Origin: Physcomitrium patens
Lineage: Eukaryota; Streptophyta; Bryopsida; Funariales; Funariaceae
Direction of reading: 5' to 3'
Assembly: GCF_000002425.4 (NCBI RefSeq)
Contig: NC_037275.1
Coordinates: forward strand, 8,702,450 to 8,766,449
DNA length: 64,000 nucleotides
Shown: positions 31,157-43,000 of the stretch, one piece after another
Numbering within the stretch: the first letter of the stretch is position 1
Layout of the letters: every line of letters starts with the position of its first letter
Position numbers and translations under genes: made by a program
Notes under the pieces: generated by a model
Seen by the model: only the letters and a program-made list of their open reading frames with translations
The model's database searches: none
What the model was told of the DNA's origin: nothing

Positions 31157-34100
31157 CTACAATAGGGACCGTGCAGCTCGAATCTTGTACAATTTTTAAT
31201 GAAGGTCTTATTCTCTCCTCAGAATCCTTTCCTTATTTTACAATAGATGTGCATTTAGGATCTAATGATGACAAAGCCTCTCCCTTAATAGATTCAAGAG
31301 CCTCAATTTATTTTTTGGATGAAGAATTTGTTAAAAGTTGTAATATATAGTTAGTACAAAAAATTAAATCCGTACCCATAGAAGTCATAGATGGTCGTCT
31401 ATTATCTTTTGGAGATGTTACTCATAAAACACTTCCTATATATGTAGTAATAAATGGTCATAATACTTGCATAATTTTTAATACAATTAGATCTTCCTCT
31501 AATCTAGTCATTTTAGGTTTATAATGACTAAAAAAGTATAATCCTATGATAGATTGGTTTGCTCATAAATTTGACTTTTCTTCAAACATCATTAAGAGTT
31601 TTTCTAATTTAGTAGAAAATCATGAGTCCAATATAACCAAACTTGTATTTGTAGGTATAAATTTTTTTTTATATGTTGTAAAAGAAGGATTGTCTTTTGT
31701 TATTTATGCCACATCCATTTTAAATGATGGAAAGATTTCAAGTAAAATTCCAAGTCAATATCAAGATTTTAAAGATATTTTTGAGAAAAAGAATGCAGAT
31801 ATTTTCTTAGAGCATCATCCATATGATTGTTCAATTGATCTTAAAGAAAGAACTCAGCAGCCATTTGGTCCAATCTATAGTTTATGATAAAATGAGTTGG
31901 CTGAACTCAAGAAGTACATTGATGAGAACTTTGCCAAGAATTTCATATTCCATTCAAAGTATCCTACAAGAGCTCCTATCTTATTTGTAAAGAAAAAAGA
32001 TAGATCATTACAAATGTGTGTGAATTATCGATGACTCAACAAGTTTGCCATTAAAAATATATATCCTCTATCTTTGATATATGACTTCTTGATCAATCAA
32101 ATCAAGCTAAGATCTATACAAAATAGATCTACAAAGAGCATATAATTTGGTCCACATTAAAAAAAAAGATGAATAAAAGATTATATTTCAAATAAGGTAT
32201 GGACACTTTGAATATAATGTCATGCTTTTAGGACTCACGAATGCACCATCTACTTTCCAACATCTTATGAATGATATTTTTTGTGAGTTTCTAAATGATT
32301 TTATTGTGTGTTATTTACATAATATTTTAATCTGCTCTAAAAATGTAGAAGAATATGAAGTTCATGTTCGTCATATATTACAAAAATTTGGAGATGGAGG
32401 ATTGTACGCCAAGATGGAAAAGTATATATTTTACACTACTCAAGTTGACTTCTTATGATACATCATTTCAAACAATGGTCTAAGGATGGATACTAAAATT
32501 ATTCACACAATCATAGACTAGAAGATTCCAAAAATAATAAGAAATATATAATACTTTTTGAAATTTGTCAATTACTATCAGATCTTCATCAAGAACTTTT
32601 TTCAAGTTGCAAAGCGACTTATACACTTAACTTGTAAAGACAAGTTTCAGTGGAATAAAGAGGCAAAAGCATCATTTGAAGGTTTGAAGAAAGATTTTAT
32701 TTTTGTATCAATCTTGCATCACATCAACTTTTCTAAAGCATTTTTTTATGGAGATAGATGCATCTGACTTTGCCTTGGGTATAGTCTTCTCACAAATAGG
32801 AGCAGATGACAAACTTCATCCAATAGCTTTTCATTCAAGAAAATTTTCAGAAGTCGACATTAATTACAAAATCTATGACAAGGAACTTCTTACAATCATG
32901 GATTCTTTTCAAGAATGACGTCATTACTTAGAAGGTACTTTAAGTCTAGTCATTGTATATAGGAATCACAAAAACCTCAAGTATTTCATATCAACACATG
33001 TTTTGAATCATTGAGAGGCTCGTTGGAGTATGTCTTTCTTAAGATTTGAGTTCAATATCACTTATCGATCAAAAAAACAACAAGGTTTATCTGATGCCTT
33101 TTCTATGTCTTATCTTATCTTATACCAAAAGATAATTTTACTGAAGCTATGAAAATTTTATCTTTGAGCAATGAAATTAACATTGATTATTGATTTGACT
33201 TTTTTCAAGTAGATTCAAATAAGTATGTTCTTAGATCTTCTTATTCATGATATTAAAAATAATTCCTCTAAGTCTCAAGATACTTTTAAGTTTGAATTTA
33301 AAGAGAATCTACTCTATTTCAAAGAATACTTAGATGTTCCAAAAAGAGAAGCATGATTACATGCTCTTAAAGCTCATCACAATTTTCCTACAGTAGGACA
33401 TTTTGGATATAATAAGACTTTGGAGCTTATATCTAAAGATTTTTGGTGGCCTCAAATGTAGAAGGCTATTAAAGAATTTGTACAAATATGTGATATTTTT
33501 TCAAGATCAAAAACTCCTCGTTATCAACCCTATGGACTCTTCCAACCATTACCTATACCATAACAACCATGGTCTTCTGTCTCTATGGATTTTATCACAA
33601 ATCTTCTAATTTCGGATTTTTATGATTTCATATTTGTGATTGTAGATTGTTTCACCAAGATGGTACATTTTTTACTATGTACAAAATCTATCACAAGTAA
33701 AAGAACAACTAAACTCTTCCTTAATAATATCTATTGCTATCATGGATTATCAAAGGATATTATATCTGACAAAGGAACATAGTTTTTATCGAGATTTTAG
33801 AGAACACTTTTTTGAAGATATTGAATGTAGATATAAAACTATCTTTGGCTTTCCACCCTCAAATTGATGGACAAACACAATGAATAAATCAAGTTTTACA
33901 GTAATATTTGAAGTGTACCATCAATTATCAACAAGATGATTGAACAACTCTTTTGCCATTGGCAAACTTTGCTTACAATAATTCAATACATTCTTCTACT
34001 CAACAAACACCTTTCTTTGCCAATTACGATTATCAACCATAATTTGATACTTTTGACTTTTCAAATGTTGATAATCTTGTAGTGGAAGATGTAGCAAATT

Positions 34101-34633
34101 GATTATCAGAGCTATATGCAAAAATGAAGGCACAATTAAAAGAAGCCCAAGAACAACTAAAAGCCAATACAGATGTCTATCACAAGGAATAACTTCAATT
34201 CCATGTGGAGAATAAGGTATAGTTACTTTGTCATAATATTAAAATTAATCATACTTGTGACAAGTTGGATTATTGTAGGCTTGGACTATTTTCCATTTGT
34301 GAATAGATCAATTCAGTTGCTTATTGATTACACCTACCAAAGTCTATGAAAATCCATCTTGTGTTCCATGTGTCTTTACTTGAGCCATACAAGACAATGG
34401 ATATACAAAAAAGGAGACAAATGCTTCCACCTCTTATAGAAGTGGATAATAATGAATAATTTGAGGTGGAAGAAGTCTTAGATTCAAGGCAGTGCCAAAA
34501 TAGGTTAGAATATCTAATACATTAGCATGGATATGATATTAATGAATATACATAAAAGCCATCTAAGAATCTAGCAAATACTTCATCCAAAGTTAAATCT
34601 TTTTATCAATGACATCCATCCAAATCCAAATGA
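31139..34633 (+). pseudogene. pol of copy C: protease to chromodomain
   Basis: Protease remnant (about 31240-31530; DSRASIYFLDEEF, with DSG changed to DSR), the RT lead-in (31546-31887; DCSIDL, NELAELKKYIDENFAKN), RT (about 31960-32560; [20 protein letters not shown] and YLHN in place of the YLDD-type catalytic motif at about 32310-32322), RNase H (about 32558-32918; ASDFALGIVFSQIGADDKLH), integrase (about 33360-34200; WILSQIF frame shifts near 33600) and chromodomain (about 34452-34615), ending TGA at 34631-34633. Stops and frameshifts are numerous. Confidence 0.85.
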
Positions 34634-34731
34634 AGAGTCAAAAAATTCTTTACTATAAAGTAAAGCAAGCCCAATAGAGATTTCATTCTATCTTGTATTA
34701 TTATTTCTTTAGATTTTTTAGTGCTTAGGAG

Positions 34732-35154
34732 ATAGAGAATCAACAACCAGCAAATTCAACTCAAGAGCTATCATTTGTTGAACTACCAAACAAGACATTG
34801 TGACTATCACAACCTTTGAAATGACAAAATCAAGATGAAGATTCTTAAAAATAACATGTTCTTCCTCAAATAGATGGCGAGATACAATGCATTTGATACT
34901 ACTACCTTGGAAGGGACTCTGAATATTTAGTAATACTTTTGGAGGTAAGAACCACTCTTAATGGTATTACTAATGTTTTCTTTGAAAGAAGTTATGAAGG
35001 CCTCAATAATAATCAAATATCAAGGTGGTATTCTTATCTTGTTATAGGACATTATTGATAGTTGAAGGGACCTATCAACTACCTTGGAAGAGAACAAAGA
35101 TCAAAATATGTAGCAAATACAGTTTAACGCATCTTGGACTTCATCAACATGTAT
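34732..35154 (+). pseudogene. Extra ORF downstream of pol (copy C)
   Basis: Starts with ATA (former ATG) at 34732, reading IENQQPANSTQELSFVELPN, and is collinear over 423 nt with copies A, B and G1. The position of the family stop reads TAT here, a stop loss. Conserved C-terminal part: GREQRSKYVANTV then RILDFINM. Several stops break it, all at codons that are CGA, CAA or TGG type in one of the sister copies or could be. Confidence 0.72.
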
Positions 35155-35195
35155 TCACCACTCCTCATGGAACTTGTCTCTAAAAGAAGGGATAG

Positions 35196-35739
35196 TGTCA
35201 TGGACATACATATTTATCCAAATAATTATCTAAATAATAAGAATAAATAGAAATAAGTCAAAGTAGATAAATATGATAATATCTTATGAAAAACTTCCTA
35301 GAAGCTTCATAGATGCTGCTTTGCCTTTATACATGTCTATAGGTGATTGATAGGTTGAAAATTTAGCCAATAAAGAGGCGACGTATTGACATGTTGACCA
35401 CTTGTAGTATAAGTTGGACATATGGTGCACACCTACAAAACTTGCCTTATAAATTAGACATGTGTCATACAAGTTGGACGTATATTACAGGTCTTATAAC
35501 ATGCTGCCACATAGGTCTTAGTTAAGTAGTATATATAGAAGCAAGAGTGAGGCCTTCTTCATTCTTGTCAACTCCTTTCTTTCTTTTAGTCCAGTTTCAA
35601 GAGTCTTATGTTTTCTAGTCTTTGATAATAGCTATTCTACTTCTTCCTTGAATATACATACTTTCGCCTATTTTATCACTTTTTTTTTGAGACAGATTCC
35701 ATAAGTTTATGTATCTTCTTCCAATTTGTGTCCTTGACA
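35196..35739 (+). repeat. 3' LTR of copy C
   Basis: 544 bp from TGTCATGG to CTTGACA, preceded by AAAAGAAGGGA (35182-35192) and followed by the target duplication GTAGG (35740-35744). Its U5 differs from that of F (GACAGATTCCATAAGTTTATG block), shared with the 5' LTR of C, so C belongs to a separate LTR subtype. Confidence 0.93.
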
Positions 35740-35744
35740 GTAGG

Positions 35745-36524
35745 AGGCCACCTAACACCTGATTAGATTATCTTGTATTTCTCTCAATGAGTAAGTGAAA
35801 TTGATTTCATCTTTCTTGTGTTTGTTTCTAACTAAGATATTAAAAAGTGTACAAATTTTGAATTGATATCAATGATTTAATCACTAATTCTTGAAGCTTT
35901 AATTTACCATAGGATTATGTTTAGGATTTGTCTATTGTTTGATTAGGGCTTACGATTTAATCTAGAATTTAGTTAAGATTAGGATTTTCTTTGAATTTGA
36001 TTTAAAATTTGATTAAGAATTGATTAGGATTTTTTAAGGATTTATTTTAGATTTAGGATTTTATTAAGATTTCATTAGGATTTGACAAATGATTTGATTA
36101 AGATTCAATTAGGATTTTAATTATGATTTGACATAAAATTTGATTAAGGTTCAATTAGGATTTTAATTAAGATTATATTAAAAAAAATTATTTTTAGTAT
36201 TTCTTTAGAATTTTTATTATTTTTATAAATATTTCTATTCATAGTATTTCTTTAATATTATTAATATTTCTTTAAAGATTTATTTTTATATTTTTTTATG
36301 ATTTTTTTCTATTTTTTTTGGATTTAATTTGGAACTTCTTTGTATTTCTTTTATAACTTCTTTTAAATTTATTTTGGATTAATCAAAGTTTAATCAAGAT
36401 TATTAAGGTTAATTTAAGTTTACTTAATATTTTATTAGATTTAGTAGGATTGTTCTTGTATTTCTACTTACTTTCTACAATTAAGTGCTTAGTACGTTCT
36501 TAAGCAAGAACTCAGATAATACAA
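35745..36524. repeat. Right flank of C with degenerate GATTAGGATTT repeats
   Basis: The first part (AGGCCACCTAACACC) continues the dispersed repeat interrupted by C. From about 35905 to 36180 short units of the type GATTAGGATTTTAATTAAGATT recur imperfectly. This looks like a decayed tandem array of short period; no coding potential was seen. Confidence 0.55.
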
Positions 36525-36809
36525 CAATGTGGCAACATTTTATAGGACCTTTGACAAGTATTCAACTTACAAGATAAATTTCTTATATGTATGCCATATG
36601 GTTAACTTGTACCATAAGCTATTAATACATGCACATGTCACTAAGTTATTGGCTAAGTTTTAAACTTATCAACGAACTACAATACGTCTAAAGTCAAATC
36701 CATATCTATGAAGTTTCTAAAGAGCCTCATCACAAGATATTATTAAATCTACTTATATTTGTCTTCTACCTAATATTTCTTATCTAAGTAAATATTTATA
36801 TTCATGATA
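36525..36809 (-). repeat. Partial LTR, U3 part only
   Basis: ATGTGGCAACATTTTATAGG to TTCATGATA is the U3 part of the family LTR in reverse. The TATA box, palindrome and U5 are missing on the left. The fragment at 55675-55961 covers the same part. Confidence 0.75.
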
Positions 36810-37470
36810 CCAAGAAGAGTACAAAAAAACATATAAGATTGATTCTTTTTGAGGTTTCATTTTATTTCTCAAATTGCTAGTCTTTAGATGTATAGCCAAT
36901 CAATTAGGTGTTTTTTTAAAATCCTTTTGCTTTCCTTTTTAGTCAATACAATATTTTGGGATTTAATAGCTATTCTCATACTAGCAAATTTATACAAATA
37001 TATGTGAAGAGGTTTTTGAAATTAGTGTCTAATTTTTGGATTCTATCAATTATTCAATATTATAACATTCTATCATCATCAAATTTATTATAATAATATT
37101 ATTATGAATCTAATGATATCATTAATGCTTACTAATAGCTATTAAAGTACCATTTTTAATCACAATTCCTAGCATGGATATATTCCAAATTAAAACATTC
37201 TAAGATCTTCTAAAATCTTCTAGAAATTTCTAAAACCTTCTACATATTTGTAGAATCTTCTAAAAACTTTTAAAGAGCTCCATAGGCTTCTAAAAGCCTC
37301 TTTAGACTTCTAAAAACTTCCACAAAAAGTACCATAGACTTTTGTAACCTTCATCATAGTATAAATAGGAGTCTTTGAAACCACTTTTGCTATCAATCTC
37401 ATTCTTTGTCTTTAATCTTGACATATTTTTTTGTTAGATTCTTATGTCTTTGGCAATTCTTTGAACAATT
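36810..37470. other. AT-rich flank of the Tc1-like gene
   Basis: At about 37200-37320 a run of short units of the type TTCTAAAANCTTC (for example TCTTCTAAAATCTTCTAGAA) forms a degenerate tandem or palindromic cluster. It may contain the 5' end of the Tc1 element, but I could not match a terminal inverted repeat on the far side. Confidence 0.4.
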
Positions 37471-38319
37471 ATGAGACTCATTTTTCGCTCTCCCTAAGAC
37501 AACATCACCTTTACTCTTCTTCATTCTCCAAAATCTTTTAACCAAATTGATTCTCAGCTTGGTTGTAATAAAGCTATTATTTCTAGGCTAGCAAAAAAAA
37601 TCACTTTTAACAGAAAGAATCTTAAATTAGGTATATCAAAGAAGCTCACTGTAGTAGATGAAAGAACAATCATTTGCCAAATCAACATTGTGAAGGCTGA
37701 AAATACTATGATGGTTGCTAAAAACCTTAAAAATATTATCAATAATTTTGTATCAATCCAAACCATTTGAAATATTTTCAAGAAATAGAATATGAAAGCC
37801 ATCGTGAAGAAAAAAAAACCACTAGTATCTACCTGCCATCGAAAATAATGCTTGGATTTTGCTTTAAAATACAAGGAATGGATTATAGAAGATTGGAAGA
37901 TGGTTATTTGGTCAGATGAGACAAAAATCAACAAATTTGGATTAGATGGCAGAAAGTGAGATAGAAACAAAAGGATCAATCTTCACTTGACAAGAAGATC
38001 TAAGAAATAGTTAAGTATGGAAGTAGAAATATAATAATATATAGTTGTATAGGATAGAATGGAGTTGGGAGGATGATAAAGATTGAGGAGAGGATGGATG
38101 CCAAGTAATTTGTAGAAATTCTTAAAAAAAACTTGTTTCCTAATATTGAAGAATTTGGCATTTGACAAAAAGAGGTGATTTTTTAGCAAGATAACAATTC
38201 CAAGCATAACTCAAAACTAATATAGAAGTAGTTTGATCATTATGGACTTAAAGTAATAAATTGGTATACTAAATTTTTTGATCTTTATTCCATTGAATAT
38301 CTTTAAGAGCACCTCAAAC
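37471..38319 (+). pseudogene. Tc1/mariner-type transposase, N-terminal and catalytic part
   Basis: ATG at 37471 starts MRLIFRSP, followed after one stop by a helix-turn-helix region (QIDSQLGCNKAIISRLAKKI), a second DNA-binding region (KLTVVDERTIICQINIVK) and VKKKKPLVSTCHRK. The DDE catalytic part starts with LKYKEWIIEDWKMVIWSDET and the first Asp (about 37905-37925); the second Asp is in QDNNSKHNSK (about 38190-38215). The third, normally in a SPDLNPIEHLW-type motif, is degraded (FFDLYSIEYL, then EHLK at 38307-38318). Copy F interrupts the gene after EHLK. Such a protein cuts and pastes its own element between terminal inverted repeats. Stops and at least one frameshift are present. Confidence 0.85.
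38315..38319. other. Target-site duplication of copy F (left)
   Basis: CAAAC before the 5' LTR corresponds to CAAAT at 44645-44649 after the 3' LTR; the one difference is a C/T transition. Removing F and one copy joins the Tc1 reading frame. Confidence 0.8.
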
Positions 38320-38869
38320 TGTCATGGACATATATTTACTGTAATTATTACTTAAGTAATATGAATAGGTAGAAATAGGTAAAAATACATTAATTTCATA
38401 ATATCTTCTAAAGAAGCTTTTTAAAAGCTTTATAGATGCTGCTTTGACTTTACATATATTTATACTTGATTGGTAGGTTAGAAACTTGGTCAACAAGTTA
38501 ACTACGTGCCACACATGTTGGTAGCTTATAGAACAAGCTAATTATATGGCGCCCACATAGAAAACTTGCCTTCCAAGTTAAGATATGTATTGTGCAAAGT
38601 CAACATGTTTTTGGAGGTCTTATAGAATGCTGCCATATAGGTCCTAGGTAGATAGTATATATAGAGGTAAGAATGAAGCCTTCTTCACTCTTTTCAATTC
38701 CTTTCTTGCTTTTAGTCTAGTTTCAAGGATCTCTAGTTTTCTTGTCTTTTGGCAATAGCCATTCCAGTTTCTTTCTTAATATACATATTTAGTTATTTCT
38801 ATTTTGTCATCTTTCTTTGAAAAAAGTCTCACTTATTTATTTATTTTTGTCAAGTTCTTATCCTTGAGA
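38320..38869 (+). repeat. 5' LTR of copy F
   Basis: 550 bp from TGTCATGG to CCTTGAGA. TATATATA lies at 38656-38663, followed by the palindrome region and CACTCTTTTCAAT (one mismatch to the complement of the primer site). Collinear with the 3' LTR at 44094-44644. Confidence 0.92.
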
Positions 38870-38870
38870 G

Positions 38871-38883
38871 ATTGACAAGAGTG
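38871..38883 (+). other. Primer-binding site candidate: complementary to the element's own RNA start
   Basis: ATTGACAAGAGTG begins one base after the 5' LTR. Its complement, CACTCTTGTCAAT, is found in the LTRs about 30 bases after the TATA box (exact in A at 3061-3073; 12 of 13 in F's 3' LTR). This is the arrangement of Tf1-type self-priming, where the RNA 5' end folds back to prime minus-strand synthesis. A tRNA primer site is not seen at this position. Confidence 0.6.
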
Positions 38884-39081
38884 TACTTTTAATATCAAAG
38901 CTTTGTCTAATGTTGATTAAGAGTAGATTATTCCTTTTTCTTGATAAGACATAAGCGTATTAGAAGTTGCGGATTACCTTCTTCTAAACTGATATTGTTC
39001 TTAATATTTTCTTTGTTCTTAAGTCTTCTCTTCTATTTGTCTTGAGCGATATTAGACATCTTTTCTTTTCTAAGTATTATC

Positions 39082-40080
39082 ATGGCAAAACTTGCTGAAA
39101 TAAAGAATACAATGGTACAAATGTAAGAACAATTGAGGAAGTTTATGCTTGTGATGCATCAACTCAATTTACCACTACAAGGAGCAATAAGATTGGCAAG
39201 AAGTGAAGATATAGAAATGATTAGAGTTGCTTCAACATCTACACCAAATCATGTCCCTTTTCCTATAGTAGAACACCTTTCTAGTGTTAAAGAACCAAGA
39301 ATTATCCTATCCAAGAAGTTTGATGGCACCAGATCAAAGTTTAGAGGATTTATCAATCAAGTACAACTTGTGATTGAACTTCAATCCCAAAGCTATCCAA
39401 CTCCAGGATTGCAAGTTAGATTCATTGGTAGGCTTCTTTCAAGTTCAACATTATCATAGTTTTTATATTTTTTTTGAACGATAAGATATAATATTAGATA
39501 ATTTAGAAGCTTTTTTGGTGGAATTTTGATACATGTATGGAAAACATGATATAATTTATGTTGCAACCAACAAGATCCATATTTTGCAACAACGCAATTA
39601 ATCAATAATATTGTATGCTTCACAATTTTGACAACTTGCAATTGATATCAAATTGGATAATATTACACTTGTTAACTACTTTCTCTATGGATTATAATAT
39701 GAGCTAAAAAATTAATGCTCAACTTACTTGATCCTCAAAAATTGAGTCAAGTAATTAATTTTGTTGTGAAGTACAACAATTGTCTTTTTGAATTTCAATA
39801 TGAGAATTGTACAAGTGGACCTCAACGTTAGTATAATTCAATGGCAACACCAACATCTCTTCAATACATACATTCGGAAGTAGAGGATATATAAATTGAT
39901 GCGATACATTTCAAACCTCTTACTAAGCAAAAAAAGACTTCTCATCGTCAAAAAGGATTGTGCTTGTATTGTAGAGAACCTAAGCACACTGCTCAACATT
40001 ACCCAAAGAAGCGACGCAACCACAAAATGAGGAGTACAGCTATCAAAGAAGATAATATGTCAAAAAATGAGTTTTTCTAA
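39082..40080 (+). pseudogene. gag of copy F
   Basis: ATG at 39082 (MAKLAEIKNTMVQM) to TAA at 40078-40080, 333 codons, no net frame change over the whole length. The N-terminal part is coiled-coil-like (EQLRKFMLVMHQL), the capsid-like part lies about 39300-39460 (SKKFDGTRSKFRGF, QVQLVIELQSQSYPTPGLQ), and the zinc knuckle at about 39955-40025 (GLCLYCREPKHTAQHYPKK: CX2C and His kept, last Cys now Tyr). In-frame stops, for example TAA at 39124 and TAG near 39459, are base substitutions. Gag builds the particle and binds RNA. Confidence 0.87.
40062..40068 (+). other. -1 frameshift heptamer A AAA AAT (copy F)
   Basis: Gag frame: TCA AAA AAT GAG TTT TTC TAA. Pol runs in the -1 frame (protease open frame from 40095). 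The same heptamer at the same distance from the gag stop occurs in C and E; in G2 it is changed to TTA GAA AAT. A downstream stimulatory structure was not worked out. Confidence 0.65.
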
Positions 40081-43000
40081 CTATAATAGGGATCGTGCGG
40101 TTGGAACCTTGTACAAAACCTACTGAAGGTCCTATTCTCTCCTCAAAATCTTCTCCATGTTTTATGATAAATATTATTTTAGGACCTAAACATCATAAAG
40201 CCTTTGCCTTGTTAGATTCAAGAGCTTCAGCATGTTTCTTAGATGAAGAATTTGCTAAAAGATATAGCATACTTTTAATGAAGAAAACTAAACTTATTCA
40301 TATAGAAGTCATAGATGGTCGTCCATTGTCTTCAGGAGATGTTACTCATGAAATTCTTCCTATAGAAATAGCAACTAATAATTATAGTAGCTTTATAATA
40401 TTTAATATGATTAGATCTCCCTCTAATCTAGTCATTTTAGATTTATCATGGCCAAAAAAATATAATCCTAAAATAGATTGGACTTCTTGTAGTCTTGACT
40501 TTTTTGAAAGTATAACTAAGAGTGTAGTTAATTAAGTAGAAAGTCATAAGTCTAGTATAATTAAACCTATATTTGAAGATATAAGAGCTTTCTTGCATGT
40601 TACAAAATAAGAATTACCTCATGTCATTTATGTTGCACCTATTTCTACTGGTGGAAAGACTTCAAGTGGCATTCCAAGCTAATATCAAGATTTTTAAGAT
40701 TTATTTGAGAAGAAAAATGTGGATACTCTTTCGAAACATCGTTCCTATGACTGCTCAATTGATCTTCAAGAAGGAGCACAACTGCCATTTGAATCAATCT
40801 ATAGTTTATCACAAAATGAGTTGGCTGAACTCAAAGAGTATATTGAAGAAAATTTAGCCAAGAACTTCATACGTCATTTCAAATCTCCAACAAGAGCTCT
40901 AATTTTATTTGTGAAAAAAAAGATGGATCATTGCGGATGTGTATTGATTATCGAGGACTCAACAAATCACCATCGAGAATAGATATCTGCTACCTTTAGT
41001 ATCTGAATTTCTTAATCAGTTGAGTCAATCTAAAATCTATACAAAAATAGATCTATGAGGAGCATACAATTTGGTATGCATCAAAGAAGGAAATGAATAC
41101 AAGACTGCATTTCAAACAAGGTATCGACATTTTGGATACAACATCATACCTTTTAGATTTATAAATGTACCAGCAGCATTCCAACATCTAATGAATGATG
41201 TCTTTTTGGAGTTTTTAGATGATTTTGTTATCTGTTATGTAGACGATATCTTAATCTATTCTAAGAACACAAAAGAATATAAACTTCATGTTTGTCGTGT
41301 GTTACAAAAACTAAGAGATGCGGGACTGTATGCCAAGATAAAAAAGTGTGTATTTCACACTACTCAAGTCGACTTCTTAGCATACATCATTTCAAATAAT
41401 GGACTTATGATGGATCCTAAGAAAGTTCAAGCTATTATGGATTGAAAGATCCCAAAAATGATAAGAGATGTCTAATGCTTTTTGGGATTTGCCAACTACT
41501 ATCAGATCTTCATCAAAGACTTCTCTCAAATTGTAGCTCCACTTACACATTGACTTATAAAGTCAAACTTCAATGGAATCAAAAAGCAGAAGTAGCATTT
41601 GAAGTTTTGAAGACAGCCTTTATTTCTACACCAATCTTATATTGCATCAATTTTTCTAAGCCATTTTTTATAGAAACAGACACATTTGAATTTGCTTTGG
41701 ATGCCGTATTGTCACAAATGGAAATAGATGATAAATTTCACCTATTAACTTTTCATTCCAGAAAATTCTTAGTAACCGAGATCAACTATAAGATCCATGA
41801 CAAAGAATTTCTTACAATCATGGATTCGTTCTAAGAATGGTGCTATTATCTAGAAGGTGTTCATAGTTCAATAACCGTGTATATAGATCACAAGAACCTT
41901 AAATATTTTATGTCAGTACGTGTTTTGAATCATTGTTAAGTCTGTTAGAGTATGTCTTTGTCAAGATTCGAATTTAAGATCACTTATCAACCAAAAAAAT
42001 AACAAGGTTTGTTAGATGCACTATGTAAAAGGTCTTACCTTGCACGAAAGGAAGGAGATGCTGATTTTGATCAGTAATAAATAATTCTCTTAAAGCCAGA
42101 GCATCTTCATCTTTAAGCAATAAAATCAACACTAACTATTAATTCAACTTTCATTAAGTAAGTTTAGTCAAGTATGTCTTCTAATCCTCTTATTTGTGAT
42201 ATTAAGGAAAACCCTTCAAAGTCTCATGATACTTTGAAGTTTGAATTTAAGAACAATCTACTATATTTTAAGGGGCGCTTATATATTCCAAAAGGTAAAG
42301 CTCAATTATATATTCTTCAAGCTCGTCATGACTTTCTAGCAGTAGGACATTTTGGATACAATAAAACTTTGGAACTAATATCTAAGGATTTTTGGTGGCC
42401 TCAAATGTGGAAGGCAATCAAAGATTTTGTACAATCTTTTGATGTTTGCTCAAGATCAAAAACTCCTTGTCATCGACCTTACGCACTTTTTCATCCATTA
42501 TCCATTCCAAAACAACCATTATCTTTTATTCCTATGAATTTCATCATGGATCTTCCAATCTCAAATTCTTATGACTCTATATTTATAACAATAGATCATT
42601 TTATCAAGATGGCACATTTTGTACTCTATACAAAATCTATCACAGGTGAAGAAATAGCAAAGCTCTTTCTTGATAATATCTATCACTATCATGGATTATC
42701 CATGGATATTATATGAGATAGGAGAACTCAATTTGCATCCAGATTTTGGTAGATTTTTTTTTAAGATTCTAAAAATAGATATAAAACTATCTTTGGCATT
42801 CCATCCTCAAATTAATGGACAAACAAAGCGTGTTAATGAAGTTTTGGAGTAGTATTTAAGATGTACCATTAACTACTAACAAGATGATTGGATAACTCTT
42901 TTGCCATTAGCAGAGTTTACTTATAATAATACGGTATATTCTTCTATAAAACAAACACCTTTCTTTGCCAATTATGGTTATCATCCATGATTTGATACTT

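Larger units (their letters stand above)
29690..35739 (+). mobile_element. Chromovirus copy C, complete with target duplication
   Basis: Full-length insertion with 5' LTR (internally deleted), gag, pol, extra ORF and 3' LTR, flanked by GTAGG on both sides. All domains can be recognised in order but the coding regions have many stops and some frameshifts. It defines the family's terminal structure better than any other copy here. Confidence 0.93.
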
